Source: an uncultured Alphaproteobacteria bacterium (GTDB taxonomy: Bacteria; Pseudomonadota; Alphaproteobacteria; Rs-D84). From it: a stretch of DNA of 44,762 bases. Position 1 is the first letter of the stretch. Every line of letters starts with the position of its first letter. The DNA lies in contig CAMOFE010000003.1 of the NCBI GenBank assembly GCA_946613195.1, forward strand, positions 1 to 44,762, given 5' to 3'. Shown here piece by piece: positions 8,556 through 18,744 of this stretch. The translations under genes and the position numbers were made by a program. The notes beneath the pieces are model-generated. The model was not told the origin of the DNA and searched no databases. It saw only the letters and a program-made list of their open reading frames with translations.

Positions 8556-10658
8556 ATGAAAAATCGTAATGTCGCAGATTTGTGCAAAAATGCGGTTGGA
8601 ACTGTGTTTTTGTTGGCGGGTGCGTTTTTCGTTTGTTCAACATTGTTGTCAATGCGGGCGGTATTGGCGGACCCGATTGCGCCAACAGATGCCGCAACAG
8701 CGGGCGCAATGCGTGGTGATGGTGTGATGCGTTCCGGCCGTGCCAGCCCACGTAATACATCTGCAAACAGAAATACAAATGTTGCGCGTCCTGCAACAAC
8801 TGCACGCAGTGTATCGGCGCGTCCGTCTGTGGTAAATAACGCAAACCGTACGACCAGTGCATCGCGTGGTGTTGTGGCGCGTACGGCAACAAATGGTGGT
8901 GCACGCGCGACCAAATCGCGCGGCGTTACGGCGCGTACGGCAACCGCCACCGTGGCCAGCCCAGAACGTGTATCAATCCAGGGGTCGGCAATTCGTGGTT
9001 CGCGCGCAATTGTTGGCACTAACAGCAATTTAACCAGTTACACATATCTGTCTAACAAGTTATATACAGGAAATTATTCCAATATTATTGATTCCAGTAC
9101 AGGTTTGATTTCTGCGGATGCGTATTCAACATGTTTGGAATCTTACTATACATGTATGGATGAAATTTGCACTGCACGCAGTTCGGCAAAACGTCGTTGT
9201 TCATGCGCGGCACGTGTTACCAATTTTATGGAGGCCGAAGAAGCCCTGAAATCAGCCAACGAAGAATTGATAAAGGCATCTGGGGAATTGGCATTATTAT
9301 TGGCAAACAAAGGTAAGGATGTATCTGATGCATTTCAATTAACAGATGCAGAAAAAGTTATGAACTGTGTTTCATGGCAGGAAACAACCGGTAAATATGG
9401 CGTGAATTCACAGCAAGCAAAAGATTGGTGCTCATCGCATAATATATTTGCATCTGGTGGTGGCGAAATAAGTTCGTGTGCAAAACCTGCTTATTGTTCT
9501 AAAAACGGGAATAATTTCGGATTTGATATTGCAAATATAGAAGGTTCTTCGTCAGATATATTGGCATCATTGCAGGCGTGGGCGGATGCGAAAAATAAAT
9601 CAATGTCATATGTTGCAGACGATAAAGATAATTTGTTAAGCGCGTTTGCAAATGTGTCAATAATTGTATCTGACCTGGCGGGAATTTCCACAAAATCAGA
9701 TACAACAATTGATAACTTGGCACAGACATGGGGCTATGATTTGTTTGAGTATGCACATAACAATGTTTGCAGCCGTGTTTTAGATTCTTGCTTTAACGGT
9801 ATTTATGAAGGTTGTGGCACACCACCGTCTGGGGGTAAATGTGCAAATGGCGCAACAGGGTCTTGTCCGTTTAATTACAACAGTAAAATAACTGTTTCTT
9901 CATCGGGGGATGTTGTGTTAAATGAACGCGGAACAACATCTGTTACATCGTCAACATATGCGACATGTCTGGGATATACAGCAACCACAGGTGATCCGTA
10001 TGGCACATTGCGTGGCCCGGTTGCCGATGCGCGTCGCAGCATAATGCAGAAATATCTGCTGGATGCAAATGCGGACTGTGATACATATGGCGAAGAATTA
10101 AAGACATTGGCGCAAAATATATCGTATCAAAAAATTGCAGCGCAACAGGCGTTGCAACAGAAACGTCTGGAATTTGCAAATAATGAACGCGATACGATTC
10201 GCAATAATGCGTTGGCGGCAATTACCAACTTTAACGAATGTATCGGCGAATTACTGGATTGCTATGAAACCCAGGCGCAATCGTATTCTAATTGGCCAGA
10301 TGCGCGTATAAAAACATATTGCGCCCAGATTGCGAATGTTCCACATTGCTATGAACAGATGATTTGCTATCCTTCAACTGCAACATTCTATGCGGTTATT
10401 GATAAAGCGGACAGCACAAATTGTTCTAACAGCCAGGATTACACCAAGAACACATGCCGTAATATCGTAAGTTTAAGCGAAATATTAAGCGGTGTTGTGG
10501 GTGCTGTATCGGGTTATCAGATAACTTATAATGAACCAGAAACAAATGTGTCCGGTCATTACACAGGTAATTCCGATTCTGCCAGCATCCGAGAGGCATG
10601 TTTGCAACAGGCGGGTATATCTGAAATCCGTAATTGGACAAGGAGTACTGGCGAATAA
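8556..10658 (+). CDS. large Cys-rich exported protein (paralog of the 35548 ORF)
   Basis: N-terminal hydrophobic segment, R/T/A/S-rich region, CLESYYTCMDEICTARSSAKRRCSC; SD aggagagg. Confidence 0.75.
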   Translation: MKNRNVADLCKNAVGTVFLLAGAFFVCSTLLSMRAVLADPIAPTDAATAGAMRGDGVMRSGRASPRNTSANRNTNVARPATTARSVSARPSVVNNANRTTSASRGVVARTATNGGARATKSRGVTARTATATVASPERVSIQGSAIRGSRAIVGTNSNLTSYTYLSNKLYTGNYSNIIDSSTGLISADAYSTCLESYYTCMDEICTARSSAKRRCSCAARVTNFMEAEEALKSANEELIKASGELALLLANKGKDVSDAFQLTDAEKVMNCVSWQETTGKYGVNSQQAKDWCSSHNIFASGGGEISSCAKPAYCSKNGNNFGFDIANIEGSSSDILASLQAWADAKNKSMSYVADDKDNLLSAFANVSIIVSDLAGISTKSDTTIDNLAQTWGYDLFEYAHNNVCSRVLDSCFNGIYEGCGTPPSGGKCANGATGSCPFNYNSKITVSSSGDVVLNERGTTSVTSSTYATCLGYTATTGDPYGTLRGPVADARRSIMQKYLLDANADCDTYGEELKTLAQNISYQKIAAQQALQQKRLEFANNERDTIRNNALAAITNFNECIGELLDCYETQAQSYSNWPDARIKTYCAQIANVPHCYEQMICYPSTATFYAVIDKADSTNCSNSQDYTKNTCRNIVSLSEILSGVVGAVSGYQITYNEPETNVSGHYTGNSDSASIREACLQQAGISEIRNWTRSTGE

Positions 10659-10659
10659 A

Positions 10660-10692
10660 ATTAAAAATCCCCATTATTTTGGGGATTTTTTT
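10660..10692 (+). terminator. intrinsic terminator
   Basis: aaaatcccc-attatttt-ggggattttttt. Confidence 0.8.
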
Positions 10693-10825
10693 ACCAATTA
10701 CAAACATGTTCCTCTCATGCGTGGGGATATCCACGAAGTGGCGGGAAAGTGTTTTTTCATTGGTTATAAACAACCAACCAGGCACATGCGTAAAAACAAA
10801 ACCACACGTTCGTGTGGTTTTTTCG

Positions 10826-10901
10826 TGGTGGATGCTAACGGACTCGAACCGCTGACCCTCTGCGTGTAAAGCAGATGCTCTACCAACTGAGCTAAGCATC
10901 C
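10826..10901 (-). tRNA. tRNA-Val (anticodon TAC), CCA encoded
   Basis: revcomp ggatgcttagctcagttggtagagcatctgctttacacgcagagggtcagcggttcgagtccgttagcatccacca. Confidence 0.95.
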
Positions 10902-10952
10902 AAAACTGATAGGCTATGCGATAATATATCTTTTTTATCGCGTTGTCCAGTT

Positions 10953-11426
10953 TTATTTCGCATGTGTTTGCATTATTGCAGTAAATGTGGCCTCGGCTAC
11001 TTTCTTGCCGGCAACCATTGCAATTCCGTGGAATTTATACATTGTCATCTTGGACATAATGGTTTCTACGTGTAATTCCAATGTGTCGCCTGGACGCACC
11101 ATATTAGAAAACTTAATCTTTTCCATGGTCGTAAAGAATCCCAGTGTGTTTTCATATGTAACACCTAACTTCTTGAATACAACAAAGCATGCGGTTTGGG
11201 CCAATGCCTCTATCTGTAATACCCCAGGCATAATTGGATTGTCCGGAAAATGTCCCGCACACCAAAATTCATTATCGCGCACATGGTGAATGCCAACGCC
11301 ACTGGATTCTGTATATTCGCGAATTTCGTCAATCATACGCATATTACCACGATGTGGAATAACGTTTTCAATCCCTGTTGCATCAATCATTGTTTTGCCT
11401 TTTATTTTGCGTTTTTTTTCAGCCAT
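10953..11426 (-). CDS. fabZ: 3-hydroxyacyl-ACP dehydratase FabZ
   Basis: PHRGNMRMIDEI, GHFPDNPIMPGVLQIEALAQ; start could also be 11390. Confidence 0.93.
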   Translation of the reverse strand: MAEKKRKIKGKTMIDATGIENVIPHRGNMRMIDEIREYTESSGVGIHHVRDNEFWCAGHFPDNPIMPGVLQIEALAQTACFVVFKKLGVTYENTLGFFTTMEKIKFSNMVRPGDTLELHVETIMSKMTMYKFHGIAMVAGKKVAEATFTAIMQTHAK

Positions 11427-12442
11427 GCATAGTGTCGCCAAAACTCTGTTCCTGGTGCCGCCGGAAATCCCATTTGGCGTTCACCGTCCGGAATATCACG
11501 AAATACACCTGACTTTGCACCGATTTCAACATCGTTGCCAATTTTAACACCGTTTGCAACACCGACCTGGCCCGCCAGTAATGCGCGGTCCCCAATTTTA
11601 ACACCGCCAGTCAGACCAACACCCGACGCCAAGAAGCATTCGCGCCCAACAACCGCACCATGTGCAATTTGACACAGGTTATCAATCTTGGTCCCATCGC
11701 CAATAATTGTGTCTGTTAACGCGCCACGGTCAATACAAGTGTTTGCTCCGACAGATACACGATTCCCCAATACAACGCGCCCAGTATGCGGAATAAACAC
11801 ATTATGACCGTCTTGGCGCGTGTAACCAAATCCGTCTTTGCCAATAACTGCACCGGGGTGAATAATACAATCGGCGCCAATTGTGGCGTTTTCAATGTGT
11901 GCGCCATGTCCGATAACTGTTCCGCGACCAATTGTTACATTGCGCCCGATGAATGCCCCAGGATAGATTTTAACATCCACCTCTAACACAGTGCCAGATT
12001 CAATTGTTGCATATTGTCCAACATAAACTGTCTTGCGTTTACGCATAAATACCCCACGTTCAATGGTGGCATGGCGACTGATGCCACGGCGTGGTGGTTC
12101 GGCATAAATTTCGCCCAAAATTTTGACAATATTGCCGCGCGGACTGTCTGTAACCAGTAATGTTGCACCGTTTGGTGCATCAGATATATGTTCGGGTTGA
12201 ACCAGAATAACACTGGCGCGGGTATTGCGCAGTACATCAATCGGCAAAATCTTGAACGCATTACTGTTGCGTTCGGTGGAATAAAATGCCAATTCCCCGG
12301 GTTTTGCATCAGCAATCGGCGCAACCCCGCGTACAGGCGTGTTTGCATCGCCACGCAATTCCAAACCGAATTTTGTGGCCAATTCACCGGCTGTTTTTAT
12401 CGTGGCCGCCGGCATAAACCAAGATTTAATAAAACTAAACAT
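11402..12442 (-). CDS. lpxD: UDP-3-O-acylglucosamine N-acyltransferase LpxD
   Basis: hexapeptide-repeat region plus LpxD N-terminal domain; GKDGFGY, adjacent to fabZ. Confidence 0.95.
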   Translation of the reverse strand: MFSFIKSWFMPAATIKTAGELATKFGLELRGDANTPVRGVAPIADAKPGELAFYSTERNSNAFKILPIDVLRNTRASVILVQPEHISDAPNGATLLVTDSPRGNIVKILGEIYAEPPRRGISRHATIERGVFMRKRKTVYVGQYATIESGTVLEVDVKIYPGAFIGRNVTIGRGTVIGHGAHIENATIGADCIIHPGAVIGKDGFGYTRQDGHNVFIPHTGRVVLGNRVSVGANTCIDRGALTDTIIGDGTKIDNLCQIAHGAVVGRECFLASGVGLTGGVKIGDRALLAGQVGVANGVKIGNDVEIGAKSGVFRDIPDGERQMGFPAAPGTEFWRHYAWLKKNAK

Positions 12443-12480
12443 ACACGAATTATAAACTATTTTTTACAAAAGTACACAAA

Positions 12481-13038
12481 TTAAAAATTATATGTCATCC
12501 CCATTCCATAAAAAGCATAAGAATGGTTGGCGGCGGTATTCGCATTAGAAAAGTGTTTCATAAATATTTCCAAGCCAACGCGGTCTGTTAAATGAAAGCC
12601 GCCGGTTAATTGAAACTTAAATAATAATTTTGCGCCCAGACGTTCATTTTGTTGTGCCTGTAATCCTGCACCGCCACCGACTGCGAAATACCACTTTTTA
12701 CCGTATAATAACGCGACATCTGCGGACAGTATTCCAATTGGAATTGAATATCTGTCCCATTGCCAACCATATTTACTGCCGAAACCAACAGTTTGTGCCA
12801 CATTTAATGATTGCCGTGCCGGCAGTCCGAAAAATGTTGTTGGTTGCGAATATTGACCGTGAAACAGGAAAAACGGTACAAATCGTGCTGGTACTGGTAC
12901 GATAATACCGCTATCCAGGCCATATCCAACATTAAATGCAACCTGGTTTTCATATTTGCCCATAAACGGATTGTAATCAGCCACCGCAGGCGCAGTTCCA
13001 ATAATCGCAAGAGTCAAGGCAGTGGCAATTTTTCGCAT
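12481..13038 (-). CDS. PagL-like lipid A deacylase paralog
   Basis: signal peptide; YSQPTTFFGLPAR shared with the 7169 ORF; C-terminal HFSNANTAANHSYAFYGMGMTYNF. Confidence 0.65.
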   Translation of the reverse strand: MRKIATALTLAIIGTAPAVADYNPFMGKYENQVAFNVGYGLDSGIIVPVPARFVPFFLFHGQYSQPTTFFGLPARQSLNVAQTVGFGSKYGWQWDRYSIPIGILSADVALLYGKKWYFAVGGGAGLQAQQNERLGAKLLFKFQLTGGFHLTDRVGLEIFMKHFSNANTAANHSYAFYGMGMTYNF

Positions 13039-13239
13039 GGGGCAATTATATCATTTTTTAGGGCTGTTCGCAAATTAAAACATTAAAAGTTATAACAAAT
13101 ATTTTCTTTTTTGCGATTTGCAGTAATTTTTCAACAAAAGACTTGACTTTATGGGGTGAAAATGTATTATTTGCATAAACTTTTCGTCAAAACGCAAAAT
13201 TGACGATGCAAAAATAAAACATAACCAAAGAGAAAGAAT

Positions 13240-13539
13240 ATGAGTGAATATGCAATCTTTCAGACCGGTGGCAAACAATATCGTGTAAAGCAGGGCGATA
13301 TTATCAAGGTTGAAAAACTGGATGCCACAGATCGGGTTGAATTTGACCAGGTCTTGATGGTTGGCGACAAAATTGGCGCACCATTTGTATCTGGGGCACG
13401 CGTTGTCGCAACAGTTGTAGAACAGAAACGTGATGATAAAATCTTGGTTTTCAAGAAAAAACGCCGTCAAAATTATCGTCGTACGGCCGGACATCGTCAA
13501 CATATTACTGTTCTGAAAATCACGGAAATCAAGGGCTAG
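13240..13539 (+). CDS. rplU: 50S ribosomal protein L21
   Basis: [22 protein letters not shown]. Confidence 0.97.
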   Translation: MSEYAIFQTGGKQYRVKQGDIIKVEKLDATDRVEFDQVLMVGDKIGAPFVSGARVVATVVEQKRDDKILVFKKKRRQNYRRTAGHRQHITVLKITEIKG

Positions 13540-13560
13540 GCTAGCCGAAGGAGTTAAATT

Positions 13561-13821
13561 ATGGCACACAAGAAAGCAGGCAGTGCATCATCAAATGGAC
13601 GCGATTCCGCAGGACGCAGACTGGGTGTAAAAAAATCTGGTGGCGCACGCGTGATTCCGGGTAATATTATTATTCGTCAACGCGGCACATCGGTGCATCC
13701 AGGCAAAAACGTTGGTATGGGCAAAGATCATACATTGTTCGCCAAGGTTGCTGGCACTGTACAGTTCAAGAAAAGTGTAGGCGACAGAAAAACAGTTTCT
13801 GTTGTTCCAGACGCAGAATAA
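13561..13821 (+). CDS. rpmA: 50S ribosomal protein L27
   Basis: [28 protein letters not shown]. Confidence 0.98.
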   Translation: MAHKKAGSASSNGRDSAGRRLGVKKSGGARVIPGNIIIRQRGTSVHPGKNVGMGKDHTLFAKVAGTVQFKKSVGDRKTVSVVPDAE

Positions 13822-13850
13822 AAAATCCGGCATACGCCGGATTTTTATTC
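13821..13850. terminator. intrinsic terminator, probably bidirectional
   Basis: aaaaaatccggc-atac-gccggattttt. Confidence 0.8.
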
Positions 13851-14723
13851 GTCTCCAAAGTCCAGTTCTTTAATTTTTTCAGCACGTGGGGTAATTTTCG
13901 CCACAGATGTTTGTATTTGTTCAATATCATTTACTGCCTGGGCAAAGTGCGTTTGCACACGTCCCGCACGTTCCGACAGACGCGACAAATCTGCCAACAG
14001 CATATCCAGTTCTTTCTTTATTTTCGCCGCTGCGCGTTTTATTTTTATATCAGACAATACTGCACGAATCGTATTTAATGCCGCCCATAATGTTGATGGT
14101 GATACAATAAACACTTTCCGTCGCGCACCATATTCAACAACAGATGGAAATTCACGATGCAATGTTTGGAATATAGATTCTGATGCAATAAACATCATTG
14201 CGCTTTCTGCGGTTTTGCCCGGGATAATATACTTGGTTGCGATTGCATCAATATGATGACGAACATCTGCATCAAATTGTTTGCGTGCAGAATCGTCGTT
14301 TTCGCCGCCGATGCGGTTAAAACTTTCCAGTGGAAATTTACTGTCTATAATCATATCCCCGGGCGGATACGGCAGACGGATTATGCAATCTGGGCGTACG
14401 CCCGATTCCAGCACAGATTGAAACGCGTATGTTTCAGGTGGCATAATGTCAGCAACCAAATCTTCCAGTTGGCGTTCGCCAAATGTTCCGCGTGCCTGTT
14501 TATTACCCATTAATATATTCTTGAAATTCGCAATATCCGCACTGATTGCCTTTAATTCATTTGCGTTTTGTGCCAACGCGCCCATACGTTCTGCCAATCG
14601 TTCACGCAGGCGTGCATTATCTTCGCGCAACGCCGATATATCAACCACCGGACGCCGCATTAACAACACCAGTAACATAACAATTATAACCACCAATAGT
14701 AATATTAAAATATAAGTTGTCAT
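13845..14723 (-). CDS. rmuC: DNA recombination protein RmuC
   Basis: N-terminal TM then GTFGERQLEDLVADIMPPETYAFQ, IDSKFPLESF. Confidence 0.9.
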   Translation of the reverse strand: MTTYILILLLVVIIVMLLVLLMRRPVVDISALREDNARLRERLAERMGALAQNANELKAISADIANFKNILMGNKQARGTFGERQLEDLVADIMPPETYAFQSVLESGVRPDCIIRLPYPPGDMIIDSKFPLESFNRIGGENDDSARKQFDADVRHHIDAIATKYIIPGKTAESAMMFIASESIFQTLHREFPSVVEYGARRKVFIVSPSTLWAALNTIRAVLSDIKIKRAAAKIKKELDMLLADLSRLSERAGRVQTHFAQAVNDIEQIQTSVAKITPRAEKIKELDFGDE

Positions 14724-14767
14724 TTCAGAATCCTTTGCTAGAATCATTATATACCAAGGATTATAAA

Positions 14768-15271
14768 ATGTTGCAAATGAAACTTTGTGGTGATTTGGTT
14801 TTGCGTGAAAAATGTACGCCCGTCTCTGATATTTCGGCGGATGTTTTGCACGCAATGGACGAAATGATACAAATGATGCGCGAACAAAATGGGGTTGGTA
14901 TGGCCGCCCCCCAGGTCGGCATTACACAAAGATTCCTGGTAATGATGGACCCAGATACCGAAACTATTTATAAAATGATAAACCCAAAAATTATATCACG
15001 CAGTGAAAAGACTGTTGTTATGGAAGAAGGATGTTTATCTGTACTGGGGGCTGATAATTTACCTGTATATTCACGTGTATCACGTCCAGAATCTGTAATC
15101 GTTGAATGGACAGACGAAAATGGTAATCCCCAAGGTGCAGAAATGTCTGGGCTGCCGGCGCGAATTGTGCAGCACGAAACAGACCATTTGGATGGAATTT
15201 TATTCATTGACTATTTGTCGCCTGTGCATAGAGAGATGGTTATGCGCAAAGTGCGGAGGCATAAAAAATGA
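14768..15271 (+). CDS. def: peptide deformylase
   Basis: GVGMAAPQVG, EEGCLSV, QHETDHLDG motifs. Confidence 0.96.
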   Translation: MLQMKLCGDLVLREKCTPVSDISADVLHAMDEMIQMMREQNGVGMAAPQVGITQRFLVMMDPDTETIYKMINPKIISRSEKTVVMEEGCLSVLGADNLPVYSRVSRPESVIVEWTDENGNPQGAEMSGLPARIVQHETDHLDGILFIDYLSPVHREMVMRKVRRHKK

Positions 15272-16080
15272 AACTGGTATTAATGGGAACAAACGCATTT
15301 GTTGTTCCTGTGTTTGATAACCTGGCACACCAGCATGATATCATCGCGGTATTTACGCGCGCACCAAAACCGGCGGGGCGCAAACAAGTTTTAACAAAAT
15401 CGCCTGTGCATATTTGGGCAGAATCGTGCGGATTACCGATATACACATCAATCAAAGATTTTGATAAAATCAATTCTGAAATTGACCATATTGTTGTGAT
15501 TTCATATGGTGTAATTTTGCGTGAAAATGTATTAAATGCTGCACCTTGTATAAACATTCACCCCAGTGATTTGCCAAAATATCGTGGACCATCACCCATA
15601 CGCACTGCGATTTATAATGGCGATAAAAAATCTGCGGTGTGTTTAATGAAAATGAATAATGATATGGATGCAGGGGATATAATTTTACGTCAAGAATTTA
15701 ATATTGGTGAAAATGATACAAATGAAATTATTGAATCGCGTGTATCTGAAATTGCAACAGATATATTAAATGAATACTTACAAAACCCATCTGCGCATAT
15801 TGCCACACCCCAGATTGGCACGCCGACATACACAAAAAAATTCACAGGCACAGATGAAATAATTGATTGGTCGCGTGGCGCAGATGCAATACATAACCAG
15901 ATTCGTGCATTGGGTGCGGGTCGTACAAAAATAAATGGCATAGATGTTAAAATACTGGAAACAAAAATTGAAAACGGGGAATTAAAAATTGTAAAAATTC
16001 AACCCAGTGGTAAAAAAACAATGGATTGGAAAAGTTTTGTAAACGGTCTGCGTGGCGCAGAAATAAAATTCGGTGAATAA
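15268..16080 (+). CDS. fmt: methionyl-tRNA formyltransferase (compact)
   Basis: follows def with ATGA overlap; INIHPSDLPKYRGPSPI; shortened C-terminal domain. Confidence 0.92.
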   Translation: MKLVLMGTNAFVVPVFDNLAHQHDIIAVFTRAPKPAGRKQVLTKSPVHIWAESCGLPIYTSIKDFDKINSEIDHIVVISYGVILRENVLNAAPCINIHPSDLPKYRGPSPIRTAIYNGDKKSAVCLMKMNNDMDAGDIILRQEFNIGENDTNEIIESRVSEIATDILNEYLQNPSAHIATPQIGTPTYTKKFTGTDEIIDWSRGADAIHNQIRALGAGRTKINGIDVKILETKIENGELKIVKIQPSGKKTMDWKSFVNGLRGAEIKFGE

Positions 16081-16859
16081 TGACACGATACTTGGTGCAT
16101 CTTGAATATGACGGAACAAATTTAATTGGATGGCAACAAAATCGCCAGGGACCGTCTGTGCAATCATTGTTGTGTGATGCAATACAGGCATTTTGTGGTA
16201 CGCGCGTATTGCCTGTTGCCGCCGGTCGCACAGATGCCGGCGTGCATGCGATTGCGATGCCTGTACATTTTGATTTAGAAAACAACGCAGATGCGACAAC
16301 TGTTATGCGCGCATTGAATTTTTATCTGAATGATAAACCTGTATCTGTTTTAGATTGCGTTGTTGTGCCCGATGATTTTAATGCGCGTTTTGATTGTGTG
16401 CAACGGAAATACAAGTATGTTGTGTTAAATCGTTCTGCGAAACCTGTATTAAATGCAAATCGTGTTTGGTGGGTCCCACAAAAAATAAATATGCGCAAGA
16501 TGCGAATCGCCGGGACACAAATGGTTGGTACACACGATTTTACCAGTTTTCGTGCCACACAATGCCAGGCAAAAAGTCCAATAAAAACATTGGATGAATG
16601 CAAAATCACAAAACACGGCGATGAAATAATTTTTGAGTTTTATGCACGTTCTTTCTTGCATCACCAGGTAAGAAATATGGTTGGCACATTGGTGCAAATT
16701 GGTACAGGTCATCCGTACGACATAAACGAAATCTTTGATGCGCGCAATCGTCGCGCGGCGGGCGTAACTGCGCCGGCATGTGGTTTATATTTTATTGCGG
16801 GGCATTATGCCAACGGCGATTGTGTGGAACATAACGAATCGTCCCTCTTGGGTAAATAA
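16080..16859 (+). CDS. truA: tRNA pseudouridine synthase A
   Basis: AAGRTDAGVHA, YDGTNLIGWQ, RSFLHHQVRNMVGTL. Confidence 0.96.
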   Translation: MTRYLVHLEYDGTNLIGWQQNRQGPSVQSLLCDAIQAFCGTRVLPVAAGRTDAGVHAIAMPVHFDLENNADATTVMRALNFYLNDKPVSVLDCVVVPDDFNARFDCVQRKYKYVVLNRSAKPVLNANRVWWVPQKINMRKMRIAGTQMVGTHDFTSFRATQCQAKSPIKTLDECKITKHGDEIIFEFYARSFLHHQVRNMVGTLVQIGTGHPYDINEIFDARNRRAAGVTAPACGLYFIAGHYANGDCVEHNESSLLGK

Positions 16860-18735
16860 CAAACCCATTACGCAATATTTTATGATTACACGAATCTGAA
16901 TCTATATCAAAGTACGACACAATATAGTCAATGTTTTCATCACGACAAAAATCAACTATGTTTTTAGACAATGGAACAAATTTCTGAATATATGCGATGG
17001 TAAATTTATCTGTTTTGTAAATATGCACACCTTTATCTGGACGGCGACGAATGTTTTGTGTGCTTGGGATTTCTCTATTTATTCTTTTCCATGTATCAAA
17101 TGTAAAATAGTGATTTGATGCGCGTGCTTTATTAAATTCCAGTTTACCATCATATACAAATCCAACCAGTTCATGGTCATCAGTTGCATAAAACACAGGA
17201 CGTGGCGATAACAATGTTGTTAGCACAGATAAAATCACACATCCTGAAAATATTATATAATTTACTTTGTGTTTATTAAACAGATTAAAAATAATTATCG
17301 CCAGTCCAAAAATAATTAACCCTATTGCCAATGTTGAAATATGTGGCATTGCGATATTTGCACCAGGAATATTCGCAATCCATTGTGCGATTTGTAATGC
17401 GACAGAATAAACATACCCAGCCCCAGATAATAAAAAATTTAATCCAAATACAGAAAACAATGTACCAATCATAACCATTGGCATAATTAAAAATGAAAAT
17501 ATTGGAACCAGAATTAAATTTCCAAGTAATCCATAAATCGGAAAAGAATAAAAATTTGCAATAATAAAAACAGATGTGAACATTGTTGCAACAACAGTTG
17601 TTAAAACCACAGACCATATACCGCGCAAAATTTTATTGTTCGGCATCTTTGGGTTGTAAACAGTCCACAACCACACTAAACCATAAATTGCCGCAAAAGA
17701 TAACTGAAAGCCTGCCTGGACAATATAATGCGGATTAAATAAAAACAGTGCAATAAATACGATGCTAACGTTTCTTAATGATATTGCACTTCGTCCAATA
17801 ATTAGTGCGGCAAATATTAATGATGCCATTAAAAATGCACGCCATGTTGAAACCGCACCGCCAGATAACAATACATAAAACAATAAACCACACCATGCAC
17901 ATATTGTCGCGACCTTGCGGGCGGGTACGCGTCGTGTGATGTATGGAATACAACGACATAATAAATAGAATATTGCGAACAACCAGCCGCCAACCAGTGT
18001 TGTATGAAAACCGCTGATTGCCCATATGTGTCCGATACCAGCGGTTGTCCAAACTGTGCTGTCATCTGTTGGTACTGATTTTTTATAACCTAAAACCAGA
18101 CTGTCTGTTAAAAAAGAATTTGCGCGCATATGTAACCAATTGCGAATATAATTCATATCTTTAACAGGTGCAGATTCAATAACATTAAAAGAATCAATAT
18201 ACCCTGTGGCAGTAATGCCATTAAAATATGCCCACCGCGCATAATCAAATGTTTCTGGGGCGTCCATACCGCAGGGGCGATATATACCAATTGTTGCGCT
18301 GATTTTATCGCCTGGGGTGGGGCTGGCTGTATCATCTGGTACGGTTAATCGCACAATCGCATTTTGTTCAGAATCTATTTGTAATTCGCGCATTGGTACA
18401 TATAAATACAAACGTGTCTTGTCAGTCGTGTAATCAATATTCTGAACAGTACCAGTTACTGTTAAATCGTGCATATTATGTGTAATTTGTGGTGTTGCGA
18501 TGTGTGCTGTAAATGCAGATGCATAAAACATACCAAACGCAAATAACGAAATTACGCGCCCCAGTACATGTACACGCGGCATTACAGATATCGCACCAGA
18601 TAACAAAGCGAACAATAACGGAAAAATAAAACCAGGTTCGTATGGCAACGAAAAATACACAGACGCGCCGAACGCCAAAATAAGCGGCGACCACAAAAAT
18701 AAATTTTTCTTGAAATTATTCCAGATACCACGCAT
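16792..18735 (-). CDS. comEC: ComEC/Rec2-family competence membrane protein
   Basis: WAISGFHTTLVGG, STWRAFLMA, many TM segments; C-terminus overlaps truA by 68 bp. Confidence 0.85.
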   Translation of the reverse strand: MRGIWNNFKKNLFLWSPLILAFGASVYFSLPYEPGFIFPLLFALLSGAISVMPRVHVLGRVISLFAFGMFYASAFTAHIATPQITHNMHDLTVTGTVQNIDYTTDKTRLYLYVPMRELQIDSEQNAIVRLTVPDDTASPTPGDKISATIGIYRPCGMDAPETFDYARWAYFNGITATGYIDSFNVIESAPVKDMNYIRNWLHMRANSFLTDSLVLGYKKSVPTDDSTVWTTAGIGHIWAISGFHTTLVGGWLFAIFYLLCRCIPYITRRVPARKVATICAWCGLLFYVLLSGGAVSTWRAFLMASLIFAALIIGRSAISLRNVSIVFIALFLFNPHYIVQAGFQLSFAAIYGLVWLWTVYNPKMPNNKILRGIWSVVLTTVVATMFTSVFIIANFYSFPIYGLLGNLILVPIFSFLIMPMVMIGTLFSVFGLNFLLSGAGYVYSVALQIAQWIANIPGANIAMPHISTLAIGLIIFGLAIIIFNLFNKHKVNYIIFSGCVILSVLTTLLSPRPVFYATDDHELVGFVYDGKLEFNKARASNHYFTFDTWKRINREIPSTQNIRRRPDKGVHIYKTDKFTIAYIQKFVPLSKNIVDFCRDENIDYIVSYFDIDSDSCNHKILRNGFVIYPRGTIRYVPHNRRWHNAPQ

Positions 18736-18744
18736 ACAATTTTT

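Noticed and set aside
8540-9028. 162-aa minus ORF rich in Ala/Arg/Thr
   Set aside because: Antisense of the low-complexity N-terminus of the 8556 gene; the same effect occurs at 35520-35987.
10531-10869. 112-aa plus ORF ending VDANGLEPLTLCV
   Set aside because: Antisense translation of tRNA-Val and out of frame with the real 8556 gene.
10426-10899. 157-aa minus ORF (MLSSVGRASALHAEGQRFESVSIHH..)
   Set aside because: Classic spurious translation through tRNA-Val on the tRNA strand; it also runs antisense into the 8556 gene.
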